Assembly (NCBI RefSeq): GCF_026410305.1
Contig: NZ_JAPMLQ010000007.1
Location: 124,001 to 188,000 of the forward strand
DNA from: Sulfitobacter sp. F26204
Lineage (GTDB): Bacteria; Pseudomonadota; Alphaproteobacteria; Rhodobacterales; Rhodobacteraceae
Direction: 5' to 3'
Length of the DNA: 64,000 nt
Shown here: piece by piece, positions 16,832 through 26,088 of the stretch
How the letters are laid out: each line of letters starts with the position of its first letter
Position numbering within the stretch: position 1 is the stretch's first letter
Position numbers and translations under genes: made by a program
Notes under the pieces: generated by a model
Databases searched by the model: none
Told to the model about the DNA's origin: nothing
Seen by the model: the letters and a program-made list of their open reading frames with translations, nothing else

Positions 16832-17800
16832 TCATCGTTCTTTCACATAGGGTTCGCCGCCTGCACGCGGGGGAATTGCCTTGCCGACAAAGCCGGCCAA
16901 TATGACAACTGTCATGATATAGGGGAGGGCACCCAGCAGTTGACCCTGGACCTTCATGCCGATCAGCGCTTCGATCACGTCAGGCCGCGTTTCCAATGCG
17001 CCGAATAGTCCAAACAACAGCGTCGCCCAAAGCGCGTACCAGGGGCGCCATTTGGCAAATATCAGGGCGGCAAGCGCGATAAATCCGCGACCCGCTGACA
17101 TGTCTTTGACAAAACCGGCCTGCAGGGCGGTGCTCAGGTAGGCACCGGCAACGCCGCATAGAATACCGCAGATGCCAACGGCGGCATAGCGTAAGCCGAC
17201 CACTGAAATCCCGGCTGTATCCACCGAAGCAGGATTTTCACCCACAGCGCGCAAACGCAGACCGAAACGCGTGCGATAAAGCAACCACCAGGTCAAAGGT
17301 ACGGCTGCAAAGGCCAAATAAACAAGGATCGAATGGCCCGAGATCAACTCGCTATACAGGGGGCCGATGATGGGGGTGTCGGCCATGGCATCTGCACCGG
17401 GCAGAGTGATCCCTTCGAAACGCGCGCCCCCGACGAGGGATGGTGTACGCCCGCCCTGTTGAAACCAGTCTTGCGCGATGAGGACAGTCATTCCCGCCGC
17501 AAGAAAGTTAATCGCAACCCCCGAGATAAGTTGGTTCCCACGAAAGGTAATGGAAGCAAGCCCGTGCAACCCCGAGAGCAGCAGCGATGCGCCGATCCCA
17601 GCCATCAAACCTATCCAGACGTTGCCAGTGAGCGATGCGATCGCAGCGGAAAAGAATGCTGCCGCGAGCATTTTGCCCTCAAGGCCGATGTCGAAAATGC
17701 CTGCTCTTTCGCTGAAGAGTCCGGCCAGACAGGCAAGCAAAAGCGGGGTGGCAAGCCGCACGGTCGAGTCGAGCAACTGGATGAAAGTCAGATAGTCCAT
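16832..17800 (-). CDS. nucleoside ABC transporter permease (NupQ/YufQ type)
   Basis: A 322-residue inner-membrane permease of the BPD_transp_2 family. It has repeated hydrophobic helices, the ERAGIFDIGLEGKMLAAAF signature near the N-terminus, and the cytoplasmic coupling loop RTRFGLRLRAVGENPASVDTAGI. It is the last gene of the four-gene transporter operon (binding protein, ATPase, permease, permease) and starts at the last base of the preceding gene. It probably imports purine nucleosides together with its partner permease. Confidence 0.9.
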   Translation of the reverse strand: MDYLTFIQLLDSTVRLATPLLLACLAGLFSERAGIFDIGLEGKMLAAAFFSAAIASLTGNVWIGLMAGIGASLLLSGLHGLASITFRGNQLISGVAINFLAAGMTVLIAQDWFQQGGRTPSLVGGARFEGITLPGADAMADTPIIGPLYSELISGHSILVYLAFAAVPLTWWLLYRTRFGLRLRAVGENPASVDTAGISVVGLRYAAVGICGILCGVAGAYLSTALQAGFVKDMSAGRGFIALAALIFAKWRPWYALWATLLFGLFGALETRPDVIEALIGMKVQGQLLGALPYIMTVVILAGFVGKAIPPRAGGEPYVKER

Positions 17801-18906
17801 CAGCCTGCTCCTCTCGTTTTACGTCGGCGCAGTGCGAGAAAAACCTTTTCAAGCGGAATGCGGACCATGTTGTCCAGCGCGCCGGTAAAGAGGATAACAA
17901 GGGCTTGGATGACCACGATCAACTCACGTGGAATCGACGTCCACAGGGCGAGTTCCGCGCCCCCCTGGTAAAGAAACCCGAACAGGATTGCCGCGATGAA
18001 CACACCCAAAGGATGAGAACGGCCCATCAATGCCACGGCGATACCAATGAAACCTGCACCTTCGGTTGAGTTAAGTACCAGCCGCTCTGCTTCTCCCATC
18101 ACGTTGTTGGTCGCCATCATCCCGGCCAATGCGCCAGAGATGATCATCGCAATCATGGTGATTTTGACCGGTGAAATCCCTGCATATCTGGCGGCGGATT
18201 CCGAATGGCCGTAAGCGCGGATTTCATACCCCAGGCGGGTACGCCAGATCAGCACCCAAAGCGCGAAACAGGCGGCTACCGCGACCAGCAACGAAACATT
18301 GGCGGGCGCGGCTTTGGAAAAGGCGATGCCCAAAGGTGCCAGCAAATCGTGGAGTGTCGGCAGGTTGGTGGCATCAGGGAAACGCGCCGTTGCCGGGTCC
18401 ATCGACCCTTTGGGGCGCAGCATGTTCACCAACACATAATTCAGCAAGGCGGCTGCGATAAAATTGAACATGATTGTTGTGATCACGATGTGACTGCCAC
18501 GTTTTGCCTGTAACCATGCGGGAATCGCAGCCCAGACCGCACCGAATAATCCGGCCATAAAGGCAGCGCCGATCAGTGCCAGCGACCAATGGGGCCAGGG
18601 AATGTAGAGACAGGCAAGCGCCACGCCAAGACCGCCAAGCATCGCTTGACCTTCGCCGCCGATATTGAACAGGCGGGCATGAAACGCGATGGAGACCGCC
18701 AGCCCCGTGAACATGAAGTTTGTCGCGTAATACAGGGTATAGCCCCAGCCATAGGTCGACCCCAGCGCCCCGGTAACCATCAGTTTAACCGCCGCCACGG
18801 GGTCTTCACCGATGGCAAGAATAACCAGCGCCGAGATGATTGCGGCAAGCAATAGCGATATCAATGGCACAAGCACCACTTCGGCCCATTTTGGCATCAC
18901 GTCCAT
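17800..18906 (-). CDS. nucleoside ABC transporter permease (NupP/YufP type)
   Basis: A 368-residue permease, the second membrane component of the BMP-type importer. It carries FNIGGEGQAMLGGLGVALA, the family signature, and the coupling helix TRLGYEIRAYGHSESAARYAGI. Around nine membrane segments are visible. It is translated one base after the ATPase gene ends and overlaps the other permease by one base, so all four genes form one transcription unit. Confidence 0.9.
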   Translation of the reverse strand: MDVMPKWAEVVLVPLISLLLAAIISALVILAIGEDPVAAVKLMVTGALGSTYGWGYTLYYATNFMFTGLAVSIAFHARLFNIGGEGQAMLGGLGVALACLYIPWPHWSLALIGAAFMAGLFGAVWAAIPAWLQAKRGSHIVITTIMFNFIAAALLNYVLVNMLRPKGSMDPATARFPDATNLPTLHDLLAPLGIAFSKAAPANVSLLVAVAACFALWVLIWRTRLGYEIRAYGHSESAARYAGISPVKITMIAMIISGALAGMMATNNVMGEAERLVLNSTEGAGFIGIAVALMGRSHPLGVFIAAILFGFLYQGGAELALWTSIPRELIVVIQALVILFTGALDNMVRIPLEKVFLALRRRKTRGAG

Positions 18907-18907
18907 G

Positions 18908-20542
18908 CTATGTCCTCTTTTCCGCCGAGGCCGCTTTCGCCAGATTGGCTTCCACCTCGGCCACGGAATGTGGTGCGTCAGTATCGGTGATGCCTGCCAT
19001 CAACAGGCCCAGTTCTTTCTCGTCGGTATCCTGTGGCAATCGCTCGCCCATCACCCGGCCATCAAACATCACAGCAATCCTGTCGCTCAGTGCAAGGATT
19101 TCCTCCAGTTCCACCGAGACCAGAAGGATCGCCTTGCCTTGATCACGCAGGGCAACGATCTGTTGATGGATGAATTCAATGGCACCGATGTCGACGCCGC
19201 GGGTCGGTTGGCCGATCAGCAGCAGATCGGGATTGCGCTCGATCTCGCGGGCGAGAACGATCTTTTGCTGGTTACCCCCAGAGAAATTCTTGGCCGCGAG
19301 TTTAGGGTTCGGTGGCCTGACATCGAAACGCTCCATCTTTCCCGTCGTGTCGTCCCGAATGGCTGTGTTATTCATCAACAGACCCGCACGATAGGCAGGA
19401 TCATGATGATATCCAAAAGCGGTATTTTCCCATGCCTGATACTCCATGATCAGGCCTTCGCGCTGGCGATCCTCAGGCACATGGGCAATTCCGTGATTGC
19501 GTCGGGATTGCCCGTCTGACAAATGGCCGGTCAGGTCCAACAATTCGCCGTTCAGTCGAACTTCACCAGTGCCGCCCTGATAGCCGCCCAGCACTTCAAG
19601 CAGCTCTGACTGTCCGTTGCCTGCGACACCTGCGATGCCCAGAATTTCACCGGCACAGACTTGAAGATCCACACCGCGCAAACGTTCGACGCCCTTGTCG
19701 TCTATGACTGTCAGACCCTTGATGTCCAGAACTACTTCGCCGGTTTGTGCAGGTGTCTTGTCTACCCGCAACAGCACTTTGCGCCCGACCATAAGTTCGG
19801 CCAGTTCGGCTGGGGATGTCTCGCTTGTCTTTACAGTTGCTGTCATCTCCCCGCGGCGCATCACGGACACCGTATCAGTTGTCTCCATGATCTCGCGCAG
19901 TTTGTGGGTGATCAAGATGATGGTTTTGCCCTCGGATTTCAGGCGTCCGAGGATGCGGAACAGCTGGTCCGCTTCGGCAGGGGTCAAAACACCCGTCGGT
20001 TCATCCAGAATCAGGATGTCGGCTTGACGATATAGTGCCTTGAGGATCTCGACCCGCTGCTGCATCCCCACACCAATGTCCTGGATCAATGCATCTGGAT
20101 CGACGTTCAACCCATAATCATTGGCCAGTTCAACCAGCGTGCGCCGTGCCTTGGCCAACGACGGTTTCAATAACCGCCCGTCTTCGGCACCTAGAATGAT
20201 ATTTTCAAGTACCGTGAAATTCTCAACCAGTTTGAAATGCTGGAACACCATCCCGATGCCCGCTGCGATTGCCGCCTGGCTGTCGGGGATTTCGGTTCTG
20301 GAACCGTTGATCCAGATCTCGCCTTTATCGGCCTTGTAAAACCCATAGAGGATCGACATCAGCGTCGATTTTCCCGCGCCGTTTTCCCCGATGATGCCGT
20401 GGATCGTGCCGGGCATCACACGGATCGAGATGTCCTTGTTGGCCTGAACCGGGCCAAAAGCCTTGGAAATGCCTTTCAGCTCGATCGCGGGCGCAGTGGA
20501 AGCGGCAGTTGCCTGCCGCTCCGTTGTCGTTTCAGGCGTCAC
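18908..20542 (-). CDS. nucleoside ABC transporter ATP-binding protein (NupO/YufO type)
   Basis: A 544-residue protein with two fused ABC domains. The first has Walker A GENGAGKST (about 53-61), a degenerate signature (IGVGMQQRVEILKAL, lacking LSGGQ) and Walker B ILILDEPTGVLTP. The second has a divergent P-loop (GVAGNGQSELLEVL) but a good signature NFSGGNQQKIVLAREI and LLIGQPTRGVDIGA. This asymmetric double-ABC form is typical of sugar and nucleoside importers (RbsA/YufO). It lies directly after the binding-protein gene without a gap. Confidence 0.93.
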   Translation of the reverse strand: MTPETTTERQATAASTAPAIELKGISKAFGPVQANKDISIRVMPGTIHGIIGENGAGKSTLMSILYGFYKADKGEIWINGSRTEIPDSQAAIAAGIGMVFQHFKLVENFTVLENIILGAEDGRLLKPSLAKARRTLVELANDYGLNVDPDALIQDIGVGMQQRVEILKALYRQADILILDEPTGVLTPAEADQLFRILGRLKSEGKTIILITHKLREIMETTDTVSVMRRGEMTATVKTSETSPAELAELMVGRKVLLRVDKTPAQTGEVVLDIKGLTVIDDKGVERLRGVDLQVCAGEILGIAGVAGNGQSELLEVLGGYQGGTGEVRLNGELLDLTGHLSDGQSRRNHGIAHVPEDRQREGLIMEYQAWENTAFGYHHDPAYRAGLLMNNTAIRDDTTGKMERFDVRPPNPKLAAKNFSGGNQQKIVLAREIERNPDLLLIGQPTRGVDIGAIEFIHQQIVALRDQGKAILLVSVELEEILALSDRIAVMFDGRVMGERLPQDTDEKELGLLMAGITDTDAPHSVAEVEANLAKAASAEKRT

Positions 20543-21541
20543 TTAGAAGCTCAGCGCTGGGCAGGAATCATCTGAGCTATAGTCGTGCACTGTCAGAGAT
20601 CCATCGGCAATCTTTGCAGCGGCTGCATCCACCGTTGATTGCATCTCTGCACTGACGAGATCCTTGTTGTTTTCGTCCATCGCATAGCCGACACCACCAT
20701 TTGCAAGTGTCATGGTGAAGTTCCCTGTCTCAAGATCTGTGCCCTGCTTCATGGCATCATAGACAGCGTTGTCCACACGCTTGAGCATGGATGTCAGGAC
20801 CTTGCCCGGATGCAGGTGGTTCTGGTTGCTATCGACGCCAATGGACAGGATCCCTTCGTCCGCTGCGGTTTGCAGAACACCAACGCCTGTCCCACCAGCC
20901 GCAGCAAATACCACGTCTGAACCCTGTGAAATCTGCGCCTTGGTCAACTCGGAGCCTTTGACCGGGTCATTCCACGCGGCAGGCGTTGTGCCTGTCATAT
21001 TCGCGATGACCTTGACATCAGGGTCGGCCGCAACGGCACCCTGCGCATAGCCGCAGGCAAATTTGCGGATCAGTGGAATGTCCATGCCACCAATGAAGCT
21101 GACGGTGCCAGATTTTGAGGCTTGTGCCGCCATCATGCCAACAAGGTATGACCCTTCGTGTTCGGCAAAACCGATGCCGCGCACATTTGGCAGGTCAAGC
21201 CAGTTGACATCAACAACAGCAAATTTCGTGTCGGGATAATCGCTGGCCACCTGGCTCAGGGCATCTGCAAACGCAAAGCCGGTCATCACGATCGGGTTTG
21301 CACCGGCTTCGGCAAAGCGGCGCAGGGCCTGCTCACGCTGGGCTTCGGATTGCAGTTCGATGTCGCGGAAGGTGCCGCCGGTTTCTTCGGCCCAACGCTG
21401 CGCGCCGGCAAAGGCAGCTTCGTTGAAGGATTTGTCGAACTTGCCGCCAAGATCGAAGATCAATGCAGGCTCGGCCAATGCGGCTCCGGCGCTCAACGCC
21501 ACTGCGGCGGCTGCACCCAAAAATTTTGTCATAAGGGTCAT
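20543..21541 (-). CDS. BMP-family (Med-like) nucleoside-binding protein
   Basis: A 332-residue periplasmic substrate-binding protein. A signal peptide (hydrophobic run AAAAVALSAGAALA, cleavage before EPALIF) is followed by the Bmp domain: LIFDLGGKFDKSFNEAAFAGAQRW, then SFIGGMDIPLIRKFACGYAQG and AAGGTGVGVLQTA, with GVDSNQNH near the C-terminal lobe. The family binds purine nucleosides. It is the first gene of the operon. The ~150-base upstream region was checked for a purine riboswitch fold and none was evident. An in-frame ATG three codons later is an alternative start. Confidence 0.93.
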   Translation of the reverse strand: MTLMTKFLGAAAAVALSAGAALAEPALIFDLGGKFDKSFNEAAFAGAQRWAEETGGTFRDIELQSEAQREQALRRFAEAGANPIVMTGFAFADALSQVASDYPDTKFAVVDVNWLDLPNVRGIGFAEHEGSYLVGMMAAQASKSGTVSFIGGMDIPLIRKFACGYAQGAVAADPDVKVIANMTGTTPAAWNDPVKGSELTKAQISQGSDVVFAAAGGTGVGVLQTAADEGILSIGVDSNQNHLHPGKVLTSMLKRVDNAVYDAMKQGTDLETGNFTMTLANGGVGYAMDENNKDLVSAEMQSTVDAAAAKIADGSLTVHDYSSDDSCPALSF

Positions 21542-21688
21542 GGTATGTCTCCCAGGTTTTTAATGTTGGGGCGGAACCAGCAGTGGCCCCTTGCCCGCGA
21601 TCAGACGATCAAGGTCAATTTAGGGCGCAGCAAGGGGGCAGGGTCAACCGATTCCTGAAATTTATCGCGTGAAATCAGGCGTCGAACC

Positions 21689-22099
21689 TCAGGTAACCTT
21701 ATAGGCCATAACAATAGCATCGACCGAGGTCATGTTTTTGCGGGCATAATAGGCAGTCCGGCGCCCAACTTCTGCAAATCCGAGATTTCGATACAGGCGG
21801 CCCGCCGCGGTATTGTCCGCTGCAACTTCCAGAAAGGCGGTGGAGCTGGCCCCTTCAAGCGTGGCCAGCCATTCAAGCATGAGCGCCCGCCCGAGACCCT
21901 GTCGATGGAACGCCGGGGCAACCGCGAGGGTCAATAACTCTGATTCACCCGCGATGGTTCGGGTCAGGGCGAAACCGTGTGGGCGGTGGAAAAGCGCAAC
22001 AGAGGTGCTGTCGAGAAGGCTTTCGAATTCGTCCGCAGACCATGCACGCTCCTGCGGGAATGCTGCGTGATGGATGTCGGCCAGATGTTGCGGTGTCAC
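21689..22099 (-). CDS. rimI: ribosomal-protein-S18-alanine N-acetyltransferase-like GNAT protein
   Basis: A 136-residue GNAT enzyme starting at the GTG that overlaps the tsaB stop as GTGA; the upstream open-frame extension lies inside tsaB and is rejected. It has the acetyl-CoA motif LAVAPAFHRQGLGRALM and the following FLEVAADNTAAGRLYRNLGF, including the RimI-type ExxxxNxxAxxLY pattern. RimI acetylates the N-terminal Ala of ribosomal protein S18. Adjacency to tsaB is a widespread bacterial arrangement and supports the name. Confidence 0.85.
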   Translation of the reverse strand: MTPQHLADIHHAAFPQERAWSADEFESLLDSTSVALFHRPHGFALTRTIAGESELLTLAVAPAFHRQGLGRALMLEWLATLEGASSTAFLEVAADNTAAGRLYRNLGFAEVGRRTAYYARKNMTSVDAIVMAYKVT

Positions 22100-22779
22100 G
22101 CGAGGATCACAGGCGGTTTGTCCCGCGCCGGTGCGGCATCTGGCGCACGGACATAAAGCGGGGCAGGCCGCTGTGTGATGTCGTGCCCCTGAGCGAGTTT
22201 CCATGCGGCAATGCGGGCAATGCGCGCCGCGGGATCCTCTGCTGATGTTGTTGGATTGGCGATGGCACCAAGCGCACAGGCGACCTTTTCGGCCAGATGC
22301 CCGGTGACCTTCAGATCGGCGCGGCAAAGATGTTCGGGCGGTGACATCGGGTCAATGATTTCTGGCTTGTCGGTGGGGTGCCCGTATCGGAAGGGCTGGG
22401 CATAGGCCGCGCCACGCGGGGCTTCGACGATCACCAGTTCCGCGGCGTTTGCTTCGACGGCAAAGGGATCGCGCAACATTTCGAATGAGGAAACCGGGAT
22501 TGCAGGGATGCCCAGCCCAAGGGCCAAACCACGTGCGGCAGATACGGAAATCCGGATGCCGGTAAAGTTGCCCGGGCCAATGCCGACGCCTATAGCCGTG
22601 AGGTCATCATAGCCAAGACCCGACCTTGCAAGTATTTCTTCACAGAGCACAAGAATGCGTTCAGCTTGGCCTTTCGCCATTGCCTCGGTCGCCGACTGTT
22701 GCATGGCATCCTGCGCCAAGACAGCAGCCGCGCAATGCGCGGCTGACGTATCAAGGGCAAGGATTGTGGGAAATGGCAT
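22096..22779 (-). CDS. tsaB: tRNA threonylcarbamoyladenosine biosynthesis protein TsaB
   Basis: A 227-residue ASKHA-fold protein, the scaffold partner of TsaD/TsaE in making t6A37 on ANN-decoding tRNAs. The N-terminal ILALDTSAAHCAAAVL and the central GIGPGNFTGIRISVSAARGLALGLGIPAIPVSSFE are the diagnostic TsaB segments. It overlaps rimI by four bases and lies 11 bases downstream of the nfu-like gene, so the three probably form one operon. Confidence 0.94.
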   Translation of the reverse strand: MPFPTILALDTSAAHCAAAVLAQDAMQQSATEAMAKGQAERILVLCEEILARSGLGYDDLTAIGVGIGPGNFTGIRISVSAARGLALGLGIPAIPVSSFEMLRDPFAVEANAAELVIVEAPRGAAYAQPFRYGHPTDKPEIIDPMSPPEHLCRADLKVTGHLAEKVACALGAIANPTTSAEDPAARIARIAAWKLAQGHDITQRPAPLYVRAPDAAPARDKPPVILA

Positions 22780-22790
22780 CCTCAGGGCGC

Positions 22791-23351
22791 TCAGGCGACA
22801 GGGCGCACTTCTGTCACTTCGGGAATATAGTGGCGCAACAGGTTCTCGATCCCCATCTTCAGTGTCAGTGTGGAGGACGGACAGCCCGCACAGGCACCCT
22901 GCATGTGCAGATAGACAACGCCGCGCTCGAACCCGTGGAACGTGATGTCGCCCCCATCCTGCGCAACGGCAGGGCGTACGCGACTGTCGAGAAGTTCAGT
23001 GATCTGGGCGACGATTTCGCCGTCATCGCCAGTATGTTCCGCATGACCGGACGAAGGTTTGTGATCTTCGCCCATGACGGGCTGCCCGGATTGGTAATGC
23101 TCCATAATGGCGCCCAGAAGCGACGGCTTGATGTGGTCCCATTCGACATTGTCTGCTTTGGTAATTGTCACGAAATCAATGCCGAAGAACACGCCGGTCA
23201 CGCCTTCGACCGCGAACAAGCGTTTGGCCAGTGGTGACCCACCCGCTGTATCCGCCGTCGGGAAATCGGCGGTTCCGACGTCCAGGACGGACTGGCCGGG
23301 CAGGAATTTGAGTGTCGCAGGGTTTGGAGTGGATTCAGTTTGAATAAACAT
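22791..23351 (-). CDS. NfuA/NifU-like iron-sulfur carrier protein
   Basis: A 186-residue protein. Residues 1-90 are the Nfu N-terminal domain (TESTPNPATLKFLPG...GVTGVFFGIDFVTITK). The C-terminal NifU domain (VRPAVAQDGGDITF) contains the CxxC cluster-binding motif in MQGACAGCPSSTLTLKMGIE. It carries and delivers Fe-S clusters to client enzymes; RimO, encoded near 29 kb, is an example of a client class. An AAAGGAT ribosome site lies seven bases before the ATG. Confidence 0.93.
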   Translation of the reverse strand: MFIQTESTPNPATLKFLPGQSVLDVGTADFPTADTAGGSPLAKRLFAVEGVTGVFFGIDFVTITKADNVEWDHIKPSLLGAIMEHYQSGQPVMGEDHKPSSGHAEHTGDDGEIVAQITELLDSRVRPAVAQDGGDITFHGFERGVVYLHMQGACAGCPSSTLTLKMGIENLLRHYIPEVTEVRPVA

Positions 23352-23462
23352 GTGTGCATCCTTTGTCTGGCTACATCACATATGCGAGGCAGTAGCCATG
23401 CTTTCAAGTCTTGGAATCATTCTAAACTGCTGAGGCAGCCAGGTCCAGCAAACATTCAAAGC

Positions 23463-23921
23463 TCAGGTGATCGCTTCGAGCCGCTCTTTGCTCAGGTCGC
23501 CGGGGACGATGGTGATTGGTACAGGCAGGCTGCCCGCTGAGCGGGCCAGATGTGTCACCAGGGGGCCAGGTCCTTTTTTCTTGTCGGCCGATGCGCCCAG
23601 GACAAGAACGCCAATTTCGGGATCATCGGCAATCTGGGCAATGATTTGATCCACGGGTTCCCCTTCACGGATCACCAATTCGGGATCGACACCCTGCTTG
23701 TCGCGCATCCATTTGGCAAATACCTCAAAATGCACCTCGATCCGTTCACGGGCTTCCTCGCGCATGATGTCGCCAACTCCGATCCAGTGATTGAATTCGT
23801 CTGGCGGGATGACCGACAATACCGCGACACCGCCACCCGAATGGTTGGCTCTCAGCGCGGCAAAGCGCATCGCATTCAGACATTCGGTGCTGTCATCAAG
23901 CACAACGAGGAATTTACGCAT
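23463..23921 (-). CDS. universal stress protein (UspA family)
   Basis: A 152-residue cytoplasmic Usp protein. The N-terminal strand KFLVVLDDSTECLNAMRFA is the family start, and the C-terminal part has VLVLGASADKKKGPGPLVTHLARSAGSLPVPITIVP, where G-x2-G-x9-G(S/T) ATP-binding residues are only partly conserved. ATP binding is therefore uncertain. It is monocistronic between nfu and the aminotransferase. Confidence 0.88.
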   Translation of the reverse strand: MRKFLVVLDDSTECLNAMRFAALRANHSGGGVAVLSVIPPDEFNHWIGVGDIMREEARERIEVHFEVFAKWMRDKQGVDPELVIREGEPVDQIIAQIADDPEIGVLVLGASADKKKGPGPLVTHLARSAGSLPVPITIVPGDLSKERLEAIT

Positions 23922-24026
23922 ATCAGGTCTCCCTTGGCGCGGATCATGGCGCGAGTAGGAGCATCACGCAATCTTTAAAATATCTGTTGCAATCCAAGAC
24001 TTGCGTCGAGTAGCGGGTTCTCGGTA

Positions 24027-24902
24027 CTAACCTTCGGAGGCCGCCCAGTCCCAATACATTTCGCGTACTCGGCGCGTGACCGGGTTGGCATTGGCCCCTG
24101 TCTCGTAGATGGTATCGTCAAAGGCAGCTACCGGCGTAACTTTCATCATATTGCCCGACAGGAACACTTCGTCCGCATCGTGGAAATCGTCAAAAGACAG
24201 GACGGTTTCGTGCACTTTCATACCATCTGCCCGCATGTTGATCATATGCCGCTCGCGGGTGATCCCTGCCAGAAAGGTGCCATTTGGTACAGGCGTAAAA
24301 ACTTCGCCGTCCTTGACCATGAAAACATTTGCGGAAGCCGATTCAGCAACATTGCCAACCGCATCGGCCACCAGCGCATTGCCAAACCCTTTGCTGCGCG
24401 CCTCTGCCATCATGCGCGCATTGTTGGGATAAAGGCACCCTGCCTTTGCATTGACGACATTGTCCTCCAGCACCGGACGGCGAAACCGGGTGCGGGTCAA
24501 AGTTGTCGCGGCCTCTGGCGGTGCCATCGGAATCTCCTCAAGCGAGATCGCAAATCCGGTGGCACCGGCACGCGGCACAATGCCCAGTTCATCGCCTTCG
24601 AGCGCCCAATACATGGGCCGGATGTAAACCGGTTGAGTCTTGGCATAACTTGCCAGGCCTTCGCGGATGATTGCCACCATGTCATCGGTGTCGACGCTCG
24701 GCGTGATCATCAGGGCGGCGGCGGATCGGTTCACCCTTGCACAGTGTTTTTCCAGATCCGGCGACATGCCGTCAAACAACCGCGCCCCGTCAAAGACAGT
24801 TGTGCCCAACCATGCGCCGTGGTCGGCGGCATTGATCACCGGGCGGTCGCCGTCATGCCATGTGCCGTCGTAAAAGGTTTTGATATTTGTACCGGTGGCC
24901 AT
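24027..24902 (-). CDS. class IV (branched-chain-type) aminotransferase
   Basis: A 291-residue PLP enzyme of fold type IV, the branched-chain aminotransferase / D-amino-acid transaminase family. The PLP Lys is in NVVNAKAGCLYPNNARMM, and the cofactor phosphate loop is NVAESASANVFMVKDGEV with the conserved Glu. FDGARLFDG matches the N-terminal domain. The Lys context (NAKAGCLY) differs from the SKxxNYL of canonical IlvE, so this may be a paralogue with a different amino-acid range. A small conserved gene lies just upstream. Confidence 0.85.
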   Translation of the reverse strand: MATGTNIKTFYDGTWHDGDRPVINAADHGAWLGTTVFDGARLFDGMSPDLEKHCARVNRSAAALMITPSVDTDDMVAIIREGLASYAKTQPVYIRPMYWALEGDELGIVPRAGATGFAISLEEIPMAPPEAATTLTRTRFRRPVLEDNVVNAKAGCLYPNNARMMAEARSKGFGNALVADAVGNVAESASANVFMVKDGEVFTPVPNGTFLAGITRERHMINMRADGMKVHETVLSFDDFHDADEVFLSGNMMKVTPVAAFDDTIYETGANANPVTRRVREMYWDWAASEG

Positions 24903-24911
24903 GGGGTTTCC

Positions 24912-25145
24912 TTACTCGGGGGAGCTGCGGTAGATGCCTTCGGGCAGGTTCAATGCTGCCGTCAGGTCACGCAATTGTTCGGGTGAGAGCGTGATCTTGG
25001 ACACGCGGTCCGTACGTGGATCCCATTGTTCAAAGGTGATCTCGCTTGCAAATGCCTGCACAGTCACATCCTCGCGCAGAGGCGCAGCACCCTCATCGAC
25101 AAGTACAATAACAGAGGCATCAAAATCGTGTTCTATTGTAAACAT
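24912..25145 (-). CDS. small conserved hypothetical protein
   Basis: A 77-residue cytoplasmic protein beginning MFTIEHDFDASVIVLVDEG, predicted beta-strand rich, ending with LSPEQLRDLTAALNLPEGIY. The frame stays open to 25229; I chose the ATG at 25145 because the conserved-looking part begins there, though no strong Shine-Dalgarno sequence decides it. It is nine bases upstream of the aminotransferase gene and probably co-transcribed with it. Function unknown. Confidence 0.6.
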   Translation of the reverse strand: MFTIEHDFDASVIVLVDEGAAPLREDVTVQAFASEITFEQWDPRTDRVSKITLSPEQLRDLTAALNLPEGIYRSSPE

Positions 25146-25283
25146 ACCGCGAAGGTGGCGTTTTGGGCGGATCATTGCAAGGCCGGTCCGCAAAGTATTG
25201 TGAAGAGACTGGCCCCCCGTCATAGGCATGATAACATGCGGTAAATATTCATTCGCGTCTCAGGACTGAAAAAGGACGACCTG

Positions 25284-26003
25284 ATGCTCAAAAAGACCCT
25301 TTTGCCCCTTGCTGCTGTAGGGGCCTTGGCCGCTTGTGAAGTGGCACCAGTGATACAATCTCCGGGATCGGCAGCACCGACAACCACCAACCCCGGCGCG
25401 CCGGCAATGTCAGCCAATCAGGCGGCGCGCAGTTTTGTACAGGTGGTACAGACACTGGAACCCGTCGCGGAACGCGAATGCCGGGCGCGGACAACGGGGG
25501 TGAACTGTGATTTCAATATTGTGGTCGACGACCGGCCTGGACAACCTGCCAATGCCTTCCAGACGCTGGATAAACAGGGGCGGCCCGTCGTGGCCTTTAC
25601 GCTCGCGCTGATTGCGGATGCGCGCAATGCTGATGAACTTGCCTTTGTGCTCGGGCATGAAACCGCGCATCATATCAGCGGTCATATTGGCCGCCAGCAA
25701 CAAAATGCCGTTGCCGGTGCGGTGATTTTTGCAGGTCTGGCGACCCTGTCGGGCGGCGGTGCCGAAGCCGTGCGAACGGCGCAGCAACTGGGTGCGCAGG
25801 TCGGTGCGCGCAGTTATTCCAAGGCATTTGAGCTTGAGGCAGATGCGTTGGGCACGATCATCACCAAACGCGCAGGTTATGACCCATTGCGTGGTGCAGA
25901 ATTCTTTACCCGTATCCCGGATCCGGGGGACAAGTTCCTGGGAACCCATCCGCCGAATGCTTCGCGCATCGATGTGGTGCGCAAAACCATGGCAGGATTG
26001 TAA
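25284..26003 (+). CDS. M48-family metallopeptidase lipoprotein
   Basis: A 239-residue secreted Zn peptidase. The N-terminal lipobox is LAAC (Cys18), so it is lipid-anchored. The catalytic HExxH is HETAHH in LAFVLGHETAHHISGH, and the third ligand region is the downstream KAFELEADALG (ExxxD). It resembles BepA/LoiP-type proteases that act in outer-membrane protein quality control, but without a TPR domain, so it is closer to LoiP. An AAAGGA site precedes the ATG. The physiological substrate is unknown. Confidence 0.88.
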   Translation: MLKKTLLPLAAVGALAACEVAPVIQSPGSAAPTTTNPGAPAMSANQAARSFVQVVQTLEPVAERECRARTTGVNCDFNIVVDDRPGQPANAFQTLDKQGRPVVAFTLALIADARNADELAFVLGHETAHHISGHIGRQQQNAVAGAVIFAGLATLSGGGAEAVRTAQQLGAQVGARSYSKAFELEADALGTIITKRAGYDPLRGAEFFTRIPDPGDKFLGTHPPNASRIDVVRKTMAGL

Positions 26004-26088
26004 AGGGTGCAGGTCATGCCGCAGGCCTGGCCCCGGCTGACAGAGCAGGAAATCCTGCCAAATTCATCGAAGTGGGGCCTGCCTGAAG

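Noticed and set aside
21542-21688. possible purine riboswitch ahead of the nucleoside transporter operon
   Set aside because: No three-way-junction pattern or conserved purine-aptamer core could be seen in the leader.
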